Shown: positions 1 through 7,495 of the stretch, one piece after another | Numbering within the stretch: position 1 is the first letter of the stretch | How the letters are laid out: every line of letters begins with the position of its first letter | The notes under the pieces: generated by a model | The model's database searches: none | What the model was told of the DNA's origin: nothing | The model's input: the letters and a program-made list of their open reading frames with translations, nothing else | Virus record (IMG/VR): IMGVR_UViG_3300047673_000232 | Location: 1-39,784 of that record | Reading direction: 5' to 3' (one strand) | Origin: a virus | DNA length: 39,784 nucleotides | Position numbers and translations under genes: made by a program

Positions 1-172
1 CGGCCTTATTCACGGGTTGTCCACAGATCCAACAAAGATCATTTTCCCGGATCACCCGGCGTTGCATACGCCGCCACGGTCGGCCCTGACGCTGTTGGCG
101 CGGTGCCCGTCGTTGGGGCCGCTGTACGCCTGCCTGCGGGACGAACGCCGTCCCCGGCGTCCCCTGAGCCAT
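1..172 (-). CDS. HNH endonuclease, N-terminal fragment cut by window edge
   Basis: ATG at 172 is preceded by a good ribosome site (GAGGGTGG). The 57 visible residues are basic and Gln/Arg-rich, then read RRVIRENDLCWICGQPVNKA, the zinc-knuckle start of phage HNH nucleases (CWICGQPV). The catalytic His-Asn-His part would lie beyond base 1. Reading on across the window ends as if circular does not give an HNH continuation, so sequence is missing. In actinophages such an enzyme typically sits next to the terminase and assists packaging. It follows the preceding gene by about 30 bp in the same direction. Confidence 0.75.
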   Translation of the reverse strand, partial: MAQGTPGTAFVPQAGVQRPQRRAPRQQRQGRPWRRMQRRVIRENDLCWICGQPVNKA

Positions 173-203
173 CGTGGCCACCCTCAGTCCCGCAGAACGC
201 CGC

Positions 204-674
204 TCAGCGCCTGCGGGGTGTGGCGCGCTTGCCGGTCGCCGTGGATCGCGACTTTTCCTTGCCGGATTCGCGCTCGGGTTCGGCCTTCGCCGGTTCGGCC
301 ATTGGGTCGGCCAGGATCGGCTCGCCGCTGGTCTCGGTCTCCGGATCGGTGCCCTCGGTCTGGGATGCGCTCGACCAGCCGTAGGCCTGCGGCACGTCAT
401 CGACCACGGGCGCGGTGTCGCTTGCGCCGTGCGTGCTCTCGGAGGTGTCGGCAATTTCGGTGTGGTAACGCGAGCCCTCCGGGATATCGCCAACCGGTTC
501 GCCTTCCGGGCCGACCTCGCTGGTGATGGTCGAGCTGTACTCGCGATCGGGGTCGATATCGGCGGCCGGGGTCGGTGATGGCGCTTCCGCCGGGGCAGGC
601 GTCAGCGGCTCGCCCTCGGGAATGGGTTCGCCCGAATCGCTGCGCCACGTCGCCGGGTCGCTGGTGCTGGCCAT
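204..674 (-). CDS. Acidic, Pro/Glu/Ser-rich hypothetical protein (156 aa)
   Basis: I do not recognise this protein. It starts at ATG 674 with AAAGGACAGG upstream. It is low in hydrophobic residues and rich in Pro, Glu, Asp, Ser and Thr, with a basic tail ending in TPRRR, so it is probably largely disordered. It lies 2 bp downstream of the preceding 80-aa gene and is co-transcribed with it. No catalytic motif is visible. Confidence 0.6.
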   Translation of the reverse strand: MASTSDPATWRSDSGEPIPEGEPLTPAPAEAPSPTPAADIDPDREYSSTITSEVGPEGEPVGDIPEGSRYHTEIADTSESTHGASDTAPVVDDVPQAYGWSSASQTEGTDPETETSGEPILADPMAEPAKAEPERESGKEKSRSTATGKRATPRRR

Positions 675-676
675 CG

Positions 677-919
677 CTAACCGCCTGTCCTTTCGCCGGG
701 TGCCTTGCCGGGTCGCGCGCCAGTGGCGCGTTGGTGAAGGTTGCTGCACAGTCCCTTGACGATCTCGGGGCCAACGTATTTGGACAGTTGATTGACGCAG
801 CGATCGAAGTCGCCGGAACTGCCCCAACGGATCTTTGCCGCGCCCGGCCCGATCGTCCAATACCGCACGAGCTGTTCGGTTCCCGCCGGATTGCGGACCT
901 CGCCGCCGGTATCGACCAT
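677..919 (-). CDS. Conserved small actinophage protein (80 aa)
   Basis: ATG at 919, with GAGAG-type Shine-Dalgarno upstream. It contains the pattern NPAGTEQLVRYWTIGPGAAK followed by IRWGSSGDFDRC. I recall this as a recurring actinophage protein family of unknown function, but cannot verify it by search. A single Cys and many basic residues suggest nucleic-acid contact, which is inference only. Confidence 0.7.
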   Translation of the reverse strand: MVDTGGEVRNPAGTEQLVRYWTIGPGAAKIRWGSSGDFDRCVNQLSKYVGPEIVKGLCSNLHQRATGARPGKAPGERTGG

Positions 920-928
920 AGCGAATGC

Positions 929-1078
929 CTACTCTCGCAACGGGATTCTGTTTTGGGGTATGGCATCGCCCCGGCGGTTCACGTCGAGCTGTCGCGTGCC
1001 TTGGGGAGCTGGCGATCTGACGATGATTGCCGGGGCGATGCCGGAATCCCGACCGTGAATGGCGTGCCAGGGACGCAC
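929..1078 (-). CDS. Small basic hypothetical protein (49 aa)
   Basis: GTG at 1078, stop TAG at 929-931. It fills the gap between the MerR-like gene and the 80-aa gene. The translation starts VRPWHAIHGRDSGIAPAIIV and ends DAIPQNRIPLRE. It has no clear ribosome site, but the operon is otherwise gap-free here and no other frame fits better. Function unknown. Confidence 0.45.
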   Translation of the reverse strand: MRPWHAIHGRDSGIAPAIIVRSPAPQGTRQLDVNRRGDAIPQNRIPLRE

Positions 1079-1095
1079 GAAAGCCAGGATGGAAA

Positions 1096-1341
1096 TTACT
1101 CTGCCTCACGAGCGGCCCGGCGCACAAGTGCCGTTGTCCGGCGGCGGGTCGGATCGGATTGCCTGGCAAGCCTTTCGGCCGCCAGCACGTCGCCGAGGTG
1201 ATACAGGTTCGGACGTCCGCGACCGGGGCCTTTTCTGTCCGACACGAGTAGTCCCCGTTCGTGCCACGAGCGCACCGTCCCGACCGGCACATTGAGCACG
1301 ATTGCGGCCTGCCGGGCTGTAACGAGCTGGCGCGGGTTCAC
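1096..1341 (-). CDS. MerR-like helix-turn-helix protein (81 aa)
   Basis: GTG at 1341 overlaps the upstream stop by 4 nt (GTGA). Residues 5-35 (LVTARQAAIVLNVPVGTVRS then WHERGLL) form a MerR/excisionase-type winged helix-turn-helix. A Gly/Arg wing (GPGRGRPNLYHLGDVLAAER) follows. The basic tail probably aids DNA binding. It could act as a late-operon activator or a transcription regulator at the end of the early operon. There is no ligand-binding domain. Confidence 0.75.
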   Translation of the reverse strand: MNPRQLVTARQAAIVLNVPVGTVRSWHERGLLVSDRKGPGRGRPNLYHLGDVLAAERLARQSDPTRRRTTALVRRAAREAE

Positions 1342-2006
1342 TGACGCGCTGTCCGACGCGCCTCACGGTTGCGCTGCTCATCGACCAGCACCAGCACGAG
1401 GTGTTGGTACTCGGCTTCCGACCAGCTCGACCCGCAGCCAAGGCACCTCACGTAGGCATCGCCGTCGTAGCGCACGAGCGTGATGGCGTCGCATTGCGGA
1501 CACGGCAACGGCAGTCGGTGCACCAGCTCGACCAGCCCGAGCACCCGATCGACCCTGGCCCGGCACTTGTCGAAATCGTCCACCAACGGTCCGGCCATCG
1601 CCAGCGGCGTCACCCGGTCCCACTGCGCCACGATCAGCGTCGAGCACCGCACCACGTTGACCACGGCCCGCACGCCAACGTAGCTGCGCGCCGGGAGATC
1701 GAGCACGGCACGAACGCTGCGGTCAGTGTCCAGCAACAGCCGTTCGACGATCTCCAGTGCATCCATCGCACCGGCACTGACCGGCGGCCGGGAACCGATC
1801 CGCGCCCGCGATATCCGACCGCCGGACGGCTTGCGGCCCGGCACGAGCGCGGCCCGCAACTGCAACCAACGTCCGGTCAGGAGCTGCACACTGCGTCGTC
1901 CGTGCACGCTGCAGCGGTCGCAGATCGCCTCGCCCGGCCGGGAGCTGTGACGGCAGCCGGACGCCGCGCACGGTTGCGATACCAGCGGGATCGTCGCGGC
2001 GCTCAC
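1338..2006 (-). CDS. Two-zinc-site DNA-binding-like protein (222 aa)
   Basis: GTG at 2006 overlaps the nuclease stop (GTGA). The N-terminus has a Cys cluster (QPCAASGCRH then ICDRC). The C-terminus has a zinc ribbon (LPCPQCDAITLVRYDGDAYV then RCLGC) followed by WSEAEYQHL. The helical middle carries LLLDTDRSVRAVLDLPARS. Actinophages often carry this kind of Zn-ribbon protein beside replication genes. No enzymatic motif is visible. Confidence 0.75.
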   Translation of the reverse strand: MSAATIPLVSQPCAASGCRHSSRPGEAICDRCSVHGRRSVQLLTGRWLQLRAALVPGRKPSGGRISRARIGSRPPVSAGAMDALEIVERLLLDTDRSVRAVLDLPARSYVGVRAVVNVVRCSTLIVAQWDRVTPLAMAGPLVDDFDKCRARVDRVLGLVELVHRLPLPCPQCDAITLVRYDGDAYVRCLGCGSSWSEAEYQHLVLVLVDEQRNREARRTARQ

Positions 2007-2497
2007 GGCGCACCGAATCCGAACCCGTCGCCGACCTCGGCGAAATTGAGCGGGTCGCCGTAGCCGCACGTGCGCAGCAACCGCACCGCGTCGGCCAGCG
2101 ACGTCCGCATCGGGATTAAGCGCATTTGGGCATCGATCTTTGTCAGCGGAGCGTTCGTCAGGACGAACAGCGCCCACAACGGCAGGAACGCATCGTGCGT
2201 TCCGACCCGCATCGAACCGACGCCCTTCCGTTTGCAGACGAGCAGACCGATTTCGGCGTTCGCATTCCGGCGCTCGGTTTCGGTCTCGGCGAGCCACGCG
2301 GCCCGCTGCTGTGCACCGTGCACCTCGGCGGCCCGGCCGCCCTTGCATTCGATGACGACCCCCGGAATCCCGACAATGTCGCCAAGGTCGTACCGTCCGG
2401 CCTGATTGCGCAACTCGGCATTGATAAAGCCATTGCCGCGCAGGAAGCGGATAATGTCGCTGGTGAATCGGGTACCAATGGCACCACTTTTATTCAT
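2003..2497 (-). CDS. Resolvase-like PD-(D/E)XK nuclease (164 aa)
   Basis: ATG at 2497, with a purine-rich stretch upstream. The core is GRYDLGDIVGIPGVVIECKG. Asp37/Asp40 and Glu50-x-Lys52 match the metal-binding PD-(D/E)XK motif of VRR-NUC and archaeal Holliday-junction-resolvase-like enzymes. A following helix carries HGAQQRAAWLAETE. Likely role: cutting branched DNA before packaging or during replication. It lies between two Zn-ribbon genes downstream of the primase-helicase. The fold assignment rests on motif spacing only. Confidence 0.7.
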   Translation of the reverse strand: MNKSGAIGTRFTSDIIRFLRGNGFINAELRNQAGRYDLGDIVGIPGVVIECKGGRAAEVHGAQQRAAWLAETETERRNANAEIGLLVCKRKGVGSMRVGTHDAFLPLWALFVLTNAPLTKIDAQMRLIPMRTSLADAVRLLRTCGYGDPLNFAEVGDGFGFGAP

Positions 2498-2509
2498 CGT
2501 CGTTTCCTC

Positions 2510-2947
2510 TCAGAAGGGCGGATCGTCGTCCGGCCCGACCGGCGGTCCGGCGTGCCGATTGCGCGGCTCCCAATGGCCCGGTACGCCCGGCGTGGGGAGG
2601 CCGCAGCGGTGCTGCACCAGCACCTCGACCACCCCGCCGTTCAGCGGGTCACCGGGATGTTCGGTTTCGATCTCGACCGGCGTCCGTGGGTCCAGCTCGT
2701 ACCGTCCGACCCAGCTCAGTCGGTAGGTCCGGCGTCCGGCCAGCAGCGCCGCCAGCTCCCCGGCCGGGTCCGGCACCGGTACCGGGTCGCACCGGACGCT
2801 GATCGCGCACCGGTCCGCGTCCAGCCCGGCAATACACAGCGCGTGACATTGCGGACAGTAGATAGCGTGTGCCCGGCGGCCGGTTCCGGTCTCATCGATC
2901 TGTCCGGCCGCGTATCGGATCCGCTGGACTTGCTGCCAATCAGTCAT
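2510..2947 (-). CDS. Zinc-ribbon hypothetical protein (145 aa)
   Basis: ATG at 2947. An N-terminal knuckle (IYCPQCHALCIAG, then RC further on) suggests one structural zinc site. The Pro-rich C-terminus ends DDDPPF. That acidic, aromatic tip resembles the protein-docking tails of SSB-like proteins, but this is suggestive only. It is separated from the primase-helicase by an unusual 133-bp non-coding repeat cluster. Confidence 0.65.
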   Translation of the reverse strand: MTDWQQVQRIRYAAGQIDETGTGRRAHAIYCPQCHALCIAGLDADRCAISVRCDPVPVPDPAGELAALLAGRRTYRLSWVGRYELDPRTPVEIETEHPGDPLNGGVVEVLVQHRCGLPTPGVPGHWEPRNRHAGPPVGPDDDPPF

Positions 2948-3080
2948 GGCATTGGTTCCGGTGTGCCGTGCCCCCCGGCACCGTGCAGGGTGTCGGGGGG
3001 TGGTGTGCCGGCCCCCCTAAAGGGGTGCCGACGGCACACCAGGTGCCGCTGCGGCACACCGGACAGCACGCGGTCCTTTT
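2948..3080. repeat. GTGCCG/CGGCAC repeat cluster (possible origin or binding array)
   Basis: This is a non-coding gap in an otherwise gap-free operon. The hexamer GTGCCG occurs at 2963, 3005, 3025 and 3043, and its complement CGGCAC at 2976, 3032 and 3052. The longer GGTGTGCCG is found at 2960-2968 and 3002-3010, and its inverse CGGCACACC at 3032-3040 and 3052-3060. Runs of C and G add further potential hairpins. It sits directly 3' of the replication gene. Confidence 0.65.
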
Positions 3081-5297
3081 TCATCCGTTTTGCACCCTTC
3101 CGCCGAGGTAGTGTTCAACCGTCGCGTTGGCAGCCTTCTGCTCGGTCCGGACCATTCCCTGTGACTCAAGCGCGGCAATCGCATCGGTTACGCGCTGTGA
3201 CGATGCCGACCCGAGCGCCTCCCGACAGAACGCCCGCAGTGCCCGCGATCCGATGCCCGGCGTCGTGTCGATCGCGTGCAGGATGGTGCGCTGCAGCTCG
3301 CCGGTTGAGTCGGTGCGCCGGTTCGTGGCGGCATCGAAACTGAGCCGCCGGTTCCCGTCGTAACTGAGCTGGCCCTCGCCAACCTCGACGTCGCGCCCGT
3401 CGGCCCGGAAGTAGCGCAACCCGCTCTCGTGATCGCGCACCAGTAGCCAGCGGACGTCGGGCCAGTCGTCCAGCCGGGTCGCGCCGCGGGCCCGCTCCGC
3501 CCCGGCGCTCTGATCGGCCCGGCCGGTATGGGCGACGACAACTAATTCCCGTACCCCGGCCGCCGCTTTCACGTCGTCCAATTGATCGAGGTAGCGGGCG
3601 ACGGCGCTATTGTCATTCTCCGATTCGCCGGTGTAGGAACGGGCGAACGGGTCGACAATCCACACCTCGGTTCCGTGCGCCAACAGCGAGTCGATCGCGT
3701 ACTGCCGGGCCAGCGGACTCGTTAATGGCATGGTCAGCCCGCGCAGATTTTCCACCCACACCGCGCCGGGCTCGACAATGCCGAGGTCGGCCAGCCACGC
3801 CGCGAATTGCCCGCGTCCCACCTCGAAATTCCACAGCGCCACCCGCCGCCGGGCGTTGACCGCGAACGCGCCGAGGAACGGCACCCCGTCGACCAGCGAC
3901 CGGGCCAGGTTCGCCACCAACGTTGTCTTACCGGCCTTGTACTGCGCCGTCACCACAACGTTGCCGTCGGCCGGTAGCAGCCGCTCGATCGTGTACGGCT
4001 CGACCTCGCGCGGCAGCGCCAACAGCTCGTCCAGTCGCATTCCGTCCGGTGCCTGCCAGCTCGCGGCCGCCCGCTCCGCCTCGACCACCTCGCGGGCGTC
4101 GTGTCCGATCCGCAGCCGCTCAGCCTGCTGCGCCACCGCACCGGCGTACCAACGGCTGTACGCCTCGCCAGCGTCCGCAACCGGCTCCGGTGACACAGCG
4201 GCAGCCGGGACCCCGGCCGGGGCGGCAGGCGGCCATTCACGCGGCGGCGGCGGCACGTCCTGCCGGGCGGCGTCGGCCCGCAGCTCGTTCGTGGTCGGAC
4301 CGGGGTCCAGTATCCCGGCCAGCGGGTAAATGCATGGGTCCAGCGGCGCAGTCGGTGTTCCGGCGACCACCTCGATAGCGCCGCGCAGCATCACCGCAAA
4401 CTCGTGTTCGGCGTGGCCCGGCGGCCGGACGGTACCGCGGGACGGGTCGGCGCACGCGGTCAGGAACGCCGCCCGCACCGCGTTCAACGCGTCCGCTGCC
4501 CCGGTGTGACCCTCGGCGGCGAGCCGGACCAACCGCAGGCAACCGCGCAGCGCCGCCGGATGCCGGGCACCGTCCAGTTCCCCGACCGCGGTGCCGAGCG
4601 CGTCGCGGGTGGCCCGACACAGTCCATCCCCGCGTCCGGCCGTCACCGCGTCCAGCCACGCGCCGACCGCCGCGTCGTCCAGCTCGGTCCGCACGGTCCC
4701 GCCCCGGACCCCCTGCACGCCGAGCGCCTCGACCCACGCGCCCGGCAGAGCCGCCAGCTCGGCCGGACGCGGCGGGGTTAGCGACGTTGCACCGTCCGGC
4801 CGGATCCACCGATAGCGCGCGCCGGACGGGTGTACCGACGGTGGCGCAACCATGTACCGGTGCCGGTGTTGGATGATTTCGACGTCGCGACCCAGCTCGC
4901 CGGGCCAGGCCAGACCGTCCGGCACCGTGTACAGGTAAATGCCGGACACGCTTTGCTCGCGCGAGGTTGAGCGCCACGTCGGCGGCAGCGGCCCGTACTT
5001 TTCGACGGCCAGCTTGTGTGTGGTGCCGCCGAGTTTGTTGGCGTAGGCATCGACGTCGATCCCGATCACGGTGCCCGGCAACCGGATCGCCACATTCGCG
5101 CCGGGCCGACCATCGTCAACCCATGACTGGACGTCGGCCCGTGATGGGTAGACCCCGCCCGCCCCGGTAAACCCTTCCGGCGGTGGGGTTTTCGACCGCT
5201 CGGGTAGCGGCAGCACGCCCACCCACCCGGCTTGCCACAGTGCCAGTGCGGCCTCGACGTACGGCCCGGCCGGGCGCGGGGCCGGTTCGCTGCTCAT
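3081..5297 (-). CDS. Bifunctional primase-polymerase / RecA-like helicase (738 aa)
   Basis: The likely replication initiator and helicase. ATG 5297 overlaps the stop of a tiny upstream gene (ATGA). An N-terminal Prim-Pol domain covers about residues 10-170, with the DVD metal motif (81-83), SGIYLY (118-123) and QHRHRYMVAPPSVHPSG (143-159). A Pro/Ala-rich linker lies around 370-410. A RecA-fold ATPase follows, with Walker A AQYKAGKTTL near 450, Walker B VWIVDPF near 542 and an H-motif VVVAHTGR. The C-terminal ~80 residues resemble a winged helix. Architecture matches phage and plasmid primase-helicases. It has no strong ribosome site of its own, so translational coupling is likely. Confidence 0.88.
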   Translation of the reverse strand: MSSEPAPRPAGPYVEAALALWQAGWVGVLPLPERSKTPPPEGFTGAGGVYPSRADVQSWVDDGRPGANVAIRLPGTVIGIDVDAYANKLGGTTHKLAVEKYGPLPPTWRSTSREQSVSGIYLYTVPDGLAWPGELGRDVEIIQHRHRYMVAPPSVHPSGARYRWIRPDGATSLTPPRPAELAALPGAWVEALGVQGVRGGTVRTELDDAAVGAWLDAVTAGRGDGLCRATRDALGTAVGELDGARHPAALRGCLRLVRLAAEGHTGAADALNAVRAAFLTACADPSRGTVRPPGHAEHEFAVMLRGAIEVVAGTPTAPLDPCIYPLAGILDPGPTTNELRADAARQDVPPPPREWPPAAPAGVPAAAVSPEPVADAGEAYSRWYAGAVAQQAERLRIGHDAREVVEAERAAASWQAPDGMRLDELLALPREVEPYTIERLLPADGNVVVTAQYKAGKTTLVANLARSLVDGVPFLGAFAVNARRRVALWNFEVGRGQFAAWLADLGIVEPGAVWVENLRGLTMPLTSPLARQYAIDSLLAHGTEVWIVDPFARSYTGESENDNSAVARYLDQLDDVKAAAGVRELVVVAHTGRADQSAGAERARGATRLDDWPDVRWLLVRDHESGLRYFRADGRDVEVGEGQLSYDGNRRLSFDAATNRRTDSTGELQRTILHAIDTTPGIGSRALRAFCREALGSASSQRVTDAIAALESQGMVRTEQKAANATVEHYLGGRVQNG

Positions 5298-5371
5298 GTC
5301 CAGACCAGCAGCAGAAGGCAGCCGACGAGTATCACGATTAACCAGATGGTTTCCCAGTTGCGTTGCGACAC
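5294..5371 (-). CDS. Single-span membrane microprotein (25 aa)
   Basis: GTG at 5371 is preceded by GGGGTGA about 9 nt upstream. The translation is VSQRNWETIWLIVILVGCLL then LLVWT, an amphipathic start followed by one hydrophobic span. Its TGA overlaps the ATG of the primase-helicase (ATGA). It may exist mainly to couple translation to that gene, or may act at the membrane. It is too short for routine gene calling. Confidence 0.55.
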   Translation of the reverse strand: MSQRNWETIWLIVILVGCLLLLVWT

Positions 5372-5377
5372 AGGGGA

Positions 5378-5788
5378 TCACCCCGCTCGGCGATCATGCG
5401 CCCGGACGTTGTGTTCTGCGCGCAACTGCAGCAACACGGCAGCGAACGCGTCGGCATCGCCGACGCAATGCCGAGGTTGCTGGTAGACCTGAAAGGCCTG
5501 CAATGTCAGCAACTCGACCGGCGCGGGTCGTTTGCAGGTGATGCACAGTTGTTCCGGCGTGGTCGTGTAGTACACGGCGAACGCAGGCACGCCGAGCCGA
5601 GCCGCAATCGCCTCGGTCCAACTGGTCGCCTTCGCTGCGCCGCGGGTCGTTTCCAGTAGGTACAGCGGCGTGCGGCAGGGGCACATCCCGCAAAAGTCAA
5701 TGTCAAGTCCGACGGCGGAGTCATCGAATCGGCCGCGATGCCATGCACTGAAGGCAAGATCACGTTCTCCGCTGCGTTCCCGGTTCAC
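5378..5788 (-). CDS. Conserved actinophage protein with Cys motifs (136 aa)
   Basis: GTG at 5788 overlaps the methyltransferase stop (GTGA). It begins RSGERDLAFSAWHRGRFDDS and continues VGLDIDF. I recall this layout in actinophage early operons as an unknown family. CGMCPC and CITC could hold a metal. The mix of alternating strands and helices could be a nuclease-like fold, but no complete catalytic set is seen. Confidence 0.7.
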   Translation of the reverse strand: MNRERSGERDLAFSAWHRGRFDDSAVGLDIDFCGMCPCRTPLYLLETTRGAAKATSWTEAIAARLGVPAFAVYYTTTPEQLCITCKRPAPVELLTLQAFQVYQQPRHCVGDADAFAAVLLQLRAEHNVRAHDRRAG

Positions 5789-6972
5789 GTCAACCGCCGC
5801 AACGTCGTTGCGTAGTGATCGGGATCAATCTCGGCACCGACCACGTGACACCCGTGCTCGCGCGCCGCGATCAGTGTCGTGCCCGCACCGGTGAACGGGT
5901 CGGCGACCGTCATGCCGGGCCGAACGAGCTGCCGCACCAGCTCGCGGAATCCGTCGAGATCCTGGCCCCATTCGTGATGCGCCTGCGCCGCACCGATCGT
6001 GTCCTGCGCCGTGATCGTGTCCCGAATGCGTGGCCCATTGCCGTAAAGCAGTACGGGTTTCCAGTTCGTTGACGCCCTCGCGTGGTGCACGACCAGCGAG
6101 CGGCCGGGGGTGATGTAGGCGAGCGTCCAGCGGTACGGACGACCGCCGTCGAGCCGTCGATAGACCTCGGGTAGGTGCGCCTGTCCGAACAGCACGGCCA
6201 ATACCCCATCGGGCGCGAGCACCCGGTCCGACCAACTGGCCAGATCGTCAAGCAGCGGTAACCATTCACGCGCATACGGCGGATCGGTAATGACGGCGTC
6301 GACGTCGCGCACGTCGGCCAGCACCTCGCGGAAGTCGCCGAGTCGGACGTCGATCCGTAGCGGTGTTTCGCGCTGCTGTTCGTCCTCGCGGGCCTGTTCG
6401 GCCCGGCGTTCCTCGGCTTGTCGATCCCGCAACGTCCGTTCGGCGCGATCGAGGGTGATCTTGGCCGTCTCGACCTCGTCGGCGAGATCCGGCGCTTGCT
6501 CCTTGACCCGCTTTGCACGCTCGACGGAACGTGTGGACGAGCCCACCGCACGCGCCGCTTGCGTCGCAGCCTTGCCGGAAACCAAGCGCCGATCGGCGCT
6601 AGGTTCCTTGCCCTTCGCTGGCCGTCCACCTACACGTTGTGCAGCCTGCTCCTCGAACATCGGCAAGATTCGTACGGCGAGCATGTCCCGCTGCCCCGGC
6701 GTTAAGTGTCGCCGTTTCAAGTTCGCCGACACGGCATATCCGATCGGGTCGTCGCCGTCATAGGTCACGGTGCGCGGCTCAACTCCGGCCATTCCGCATG
6801 CCGCCCATCGGTTGCGACCGTCGAGAATCCGCCCCTCAGGGTCAAGGGTGATCGGTTGAATAAGTCCGTGCTCGGCGATGTCGGCGGCGAGTGCAGCCAG
6901 CTCATCGTCGGCGAGCATCGGGAACAGCTCGGCGACGGGATGAACGAGCGGTGTTGCATCGATCGCGGTCAT
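5785..6972 (-). CDS. ParB/sulfiredoxin-domain plus beta-class DNA methyltransferase (395 aa)
   Basis: The ATG at 6972 is chosen because AAGGTGG lies 8 nt upstream, although GTGs at 6981 and 6984 are also in frame. Residues 1-90 are a ParB-N-like domain with EHGLIQPITLDPEGRILDGR and NRW. A helical and Glu/Arg-rich coiled linker follows (about 95-205). The methyltransferase part has DPPY at 230-233 (target-base motif IV) and DPFTGAGTT near 358-366 (AdoMet-binding motif I). This order defines beta-class amino-methyltransferases (N4-cytosine or N6-adenine). No restriction partner is adjacent, so it probably acts as a solitary modification enzyme. Confidence 0.88.
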   Translation of the reverse strand: MTAIDATPLVHPVAELFPMLADDELAALAADIAEHGLIQPITLDPEGRILDGRNRWAACGMAGVEPRTVTYDGDDPIGYAVSANLKRRHLTPGQRDMLAVRILPMFEEQAAQRVGGRPAKGKEPSADRRLVSGKAATQAARAVGSSTRSVERAKRVKEQAPDLADEVETAKITLDRAERTLRDRQAEERRAEQAREDEQQRETPLRIDVRLGDFREVLADVRDVDAVITDPPYAREWLPLLDDLASWSDRVLAPDGVLAVLFGQAHLPEVYRRLDGGRPYRWTLAYITPGRSLVVHHARASTNWKPVLLYGNGPRIRDTITAQDTIGAAQAHHEWGQDLDGFRELVRQLVRPGMTVADPFTGAGTTLIAAREHGCHVVGAEIDPDHYATTLRRLT

Positions 6973-6991
6973 GTGCCACACCACCTTTCGG

Positions 6992-7219
6992 TTAGGACTG
7001 CAGCGCGCTGTAGTGGTCGTGAGCCTTCTGCGAGTCGTGACTGAGCCACTTGCCGACCACGGCGCACACCGCCATCCGGTGCAGTGGGGTCATCGTCGGA
7101 AAATCGCGCTTGCACGCGGCGTCGATCAACTCCGCAGCTTCGACCGTGTACTTGCCCACATGCTCAATCAGTTCGGTCTGTATTCGAACCCATTCGGCAT
7201 CGCGCTCAACGTTAGCCAT
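6992..7219 (-). CDS. Small helical hypothetical protein (75 aa)
   Basis: ATG at 7219, with the strong ribosome site AAAGGGGACG upstream. It is mostly helical and mildly acidic, with EWVRIQTELIEHVGKYTVEA as its N-terminal helix. No known motif. It lies directly upstream of the ParB-methyltransferase gene and is probably co-transcribed with it. Confidence 0.7.
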   Translation of the reverse strand: MANVERDAEWVRIQTELIEHVGKYTVEAAELIDAACKRDFPTMTPLHRMAVCAVVGKWLSHDSQKAHDHYSALQS

Positions 7220-7236
7220 GCTGGCGTCCCCTTTCC

Positions 7237-7377
7237 TTAGTGGTGCAACAGATCCCACGTGATCGCGTACGCGAGCCCAATGCCGATCGCGAGCATTGCG
7301 ACCGCGATCCCGGCGACGACCGTTGGCGACGGTTCTCTCTCACCCCGCCACCAACGACCGCCGGGTCGTTGGGTCAA
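7237..7377 (-). CDS. Candidate small membrane protein (up to 46 aa)
   Basis: An open frame ends at TAA 7237. It has a basic, Trp-rich N-terminus (GGRWWRGEREPSP) and one hydrophobic span (VVAGIAVAMLAIGIGLAYAI). The start is unclear: TTG 7377 gives 46 aa, while ATG near 7296 gives only 19 aa. The topology looks natural for a type-II or tail-anchored membrane peptide. It fills an otherwise empty gap. Confidence 0.4.
   Translation of the reverse strand: MTQRPGGRWWRGEREPSPTVVAGIAVAMLAIGIGLAYAITWDLLHH
7351..7372. other. 9-bp perfect stem hairpin
   Basis: CCAACGACC and GGTCGTTGG are separated by four bases. It lies at the start of the candidate membrane-protein frame and downstream of a 35-aa Cys-rich frame. 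It could be a weak terminator or a translation-control hairpin in the minus-strand message. No T-run follows. Confidence 0.5.
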
Positions 7378-7387
7378 ACCCGGACGC

Positions 7388-7495
7388 TCATCGGAGCGGA
7401 CACCCGACGTGCGGGATAACGTGACCGTGAGTCGGGCAACAGCGGCCCTCGCTGCAGGTGCGGCATTTCTCCTCGCTGCCTACGTCCCCGCTCAC
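7388..7495 (-). CDS. Candidate Cys/His-rich microprotein (35 aa)
   Basis: GTG at 7495 overlaps the stop of the Gln-rich gene (GTGA), the coupling used throughout this operon. The product contains KCRTCSEGRCCPTHGHVIPH then VGC: five Cys and three His in 35 residues, consistent with one zinc site. It is unrecognised, and is supported by its coupling and composition. Confidence 0.45.
   Translation of the reverse strand: MSGDVGSEEKCRTCSEGRCCPTHGHVIPHVGCPLR

Noticed and set aside
204-1292. 362-aa minus-strand frame
   Set aside because: Only the part from ATG 674 looks like a gene; the upstream part overlaps the conserved 80-aa and MerR-like genes in other frames.
2126-3343. 405-aa plus-strand frame
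   Set aside because: Antisense to the nuclease, zinc-ribbon and primase genes, which have coherent motifs and coupled starts; Arg/Pro-rich product typical of GC-rich shadow frames.
7374-7391. Five-residue frame MSVRV
   Set aside because: Too short to judge; probably a by-product of overlapping stops and starts.
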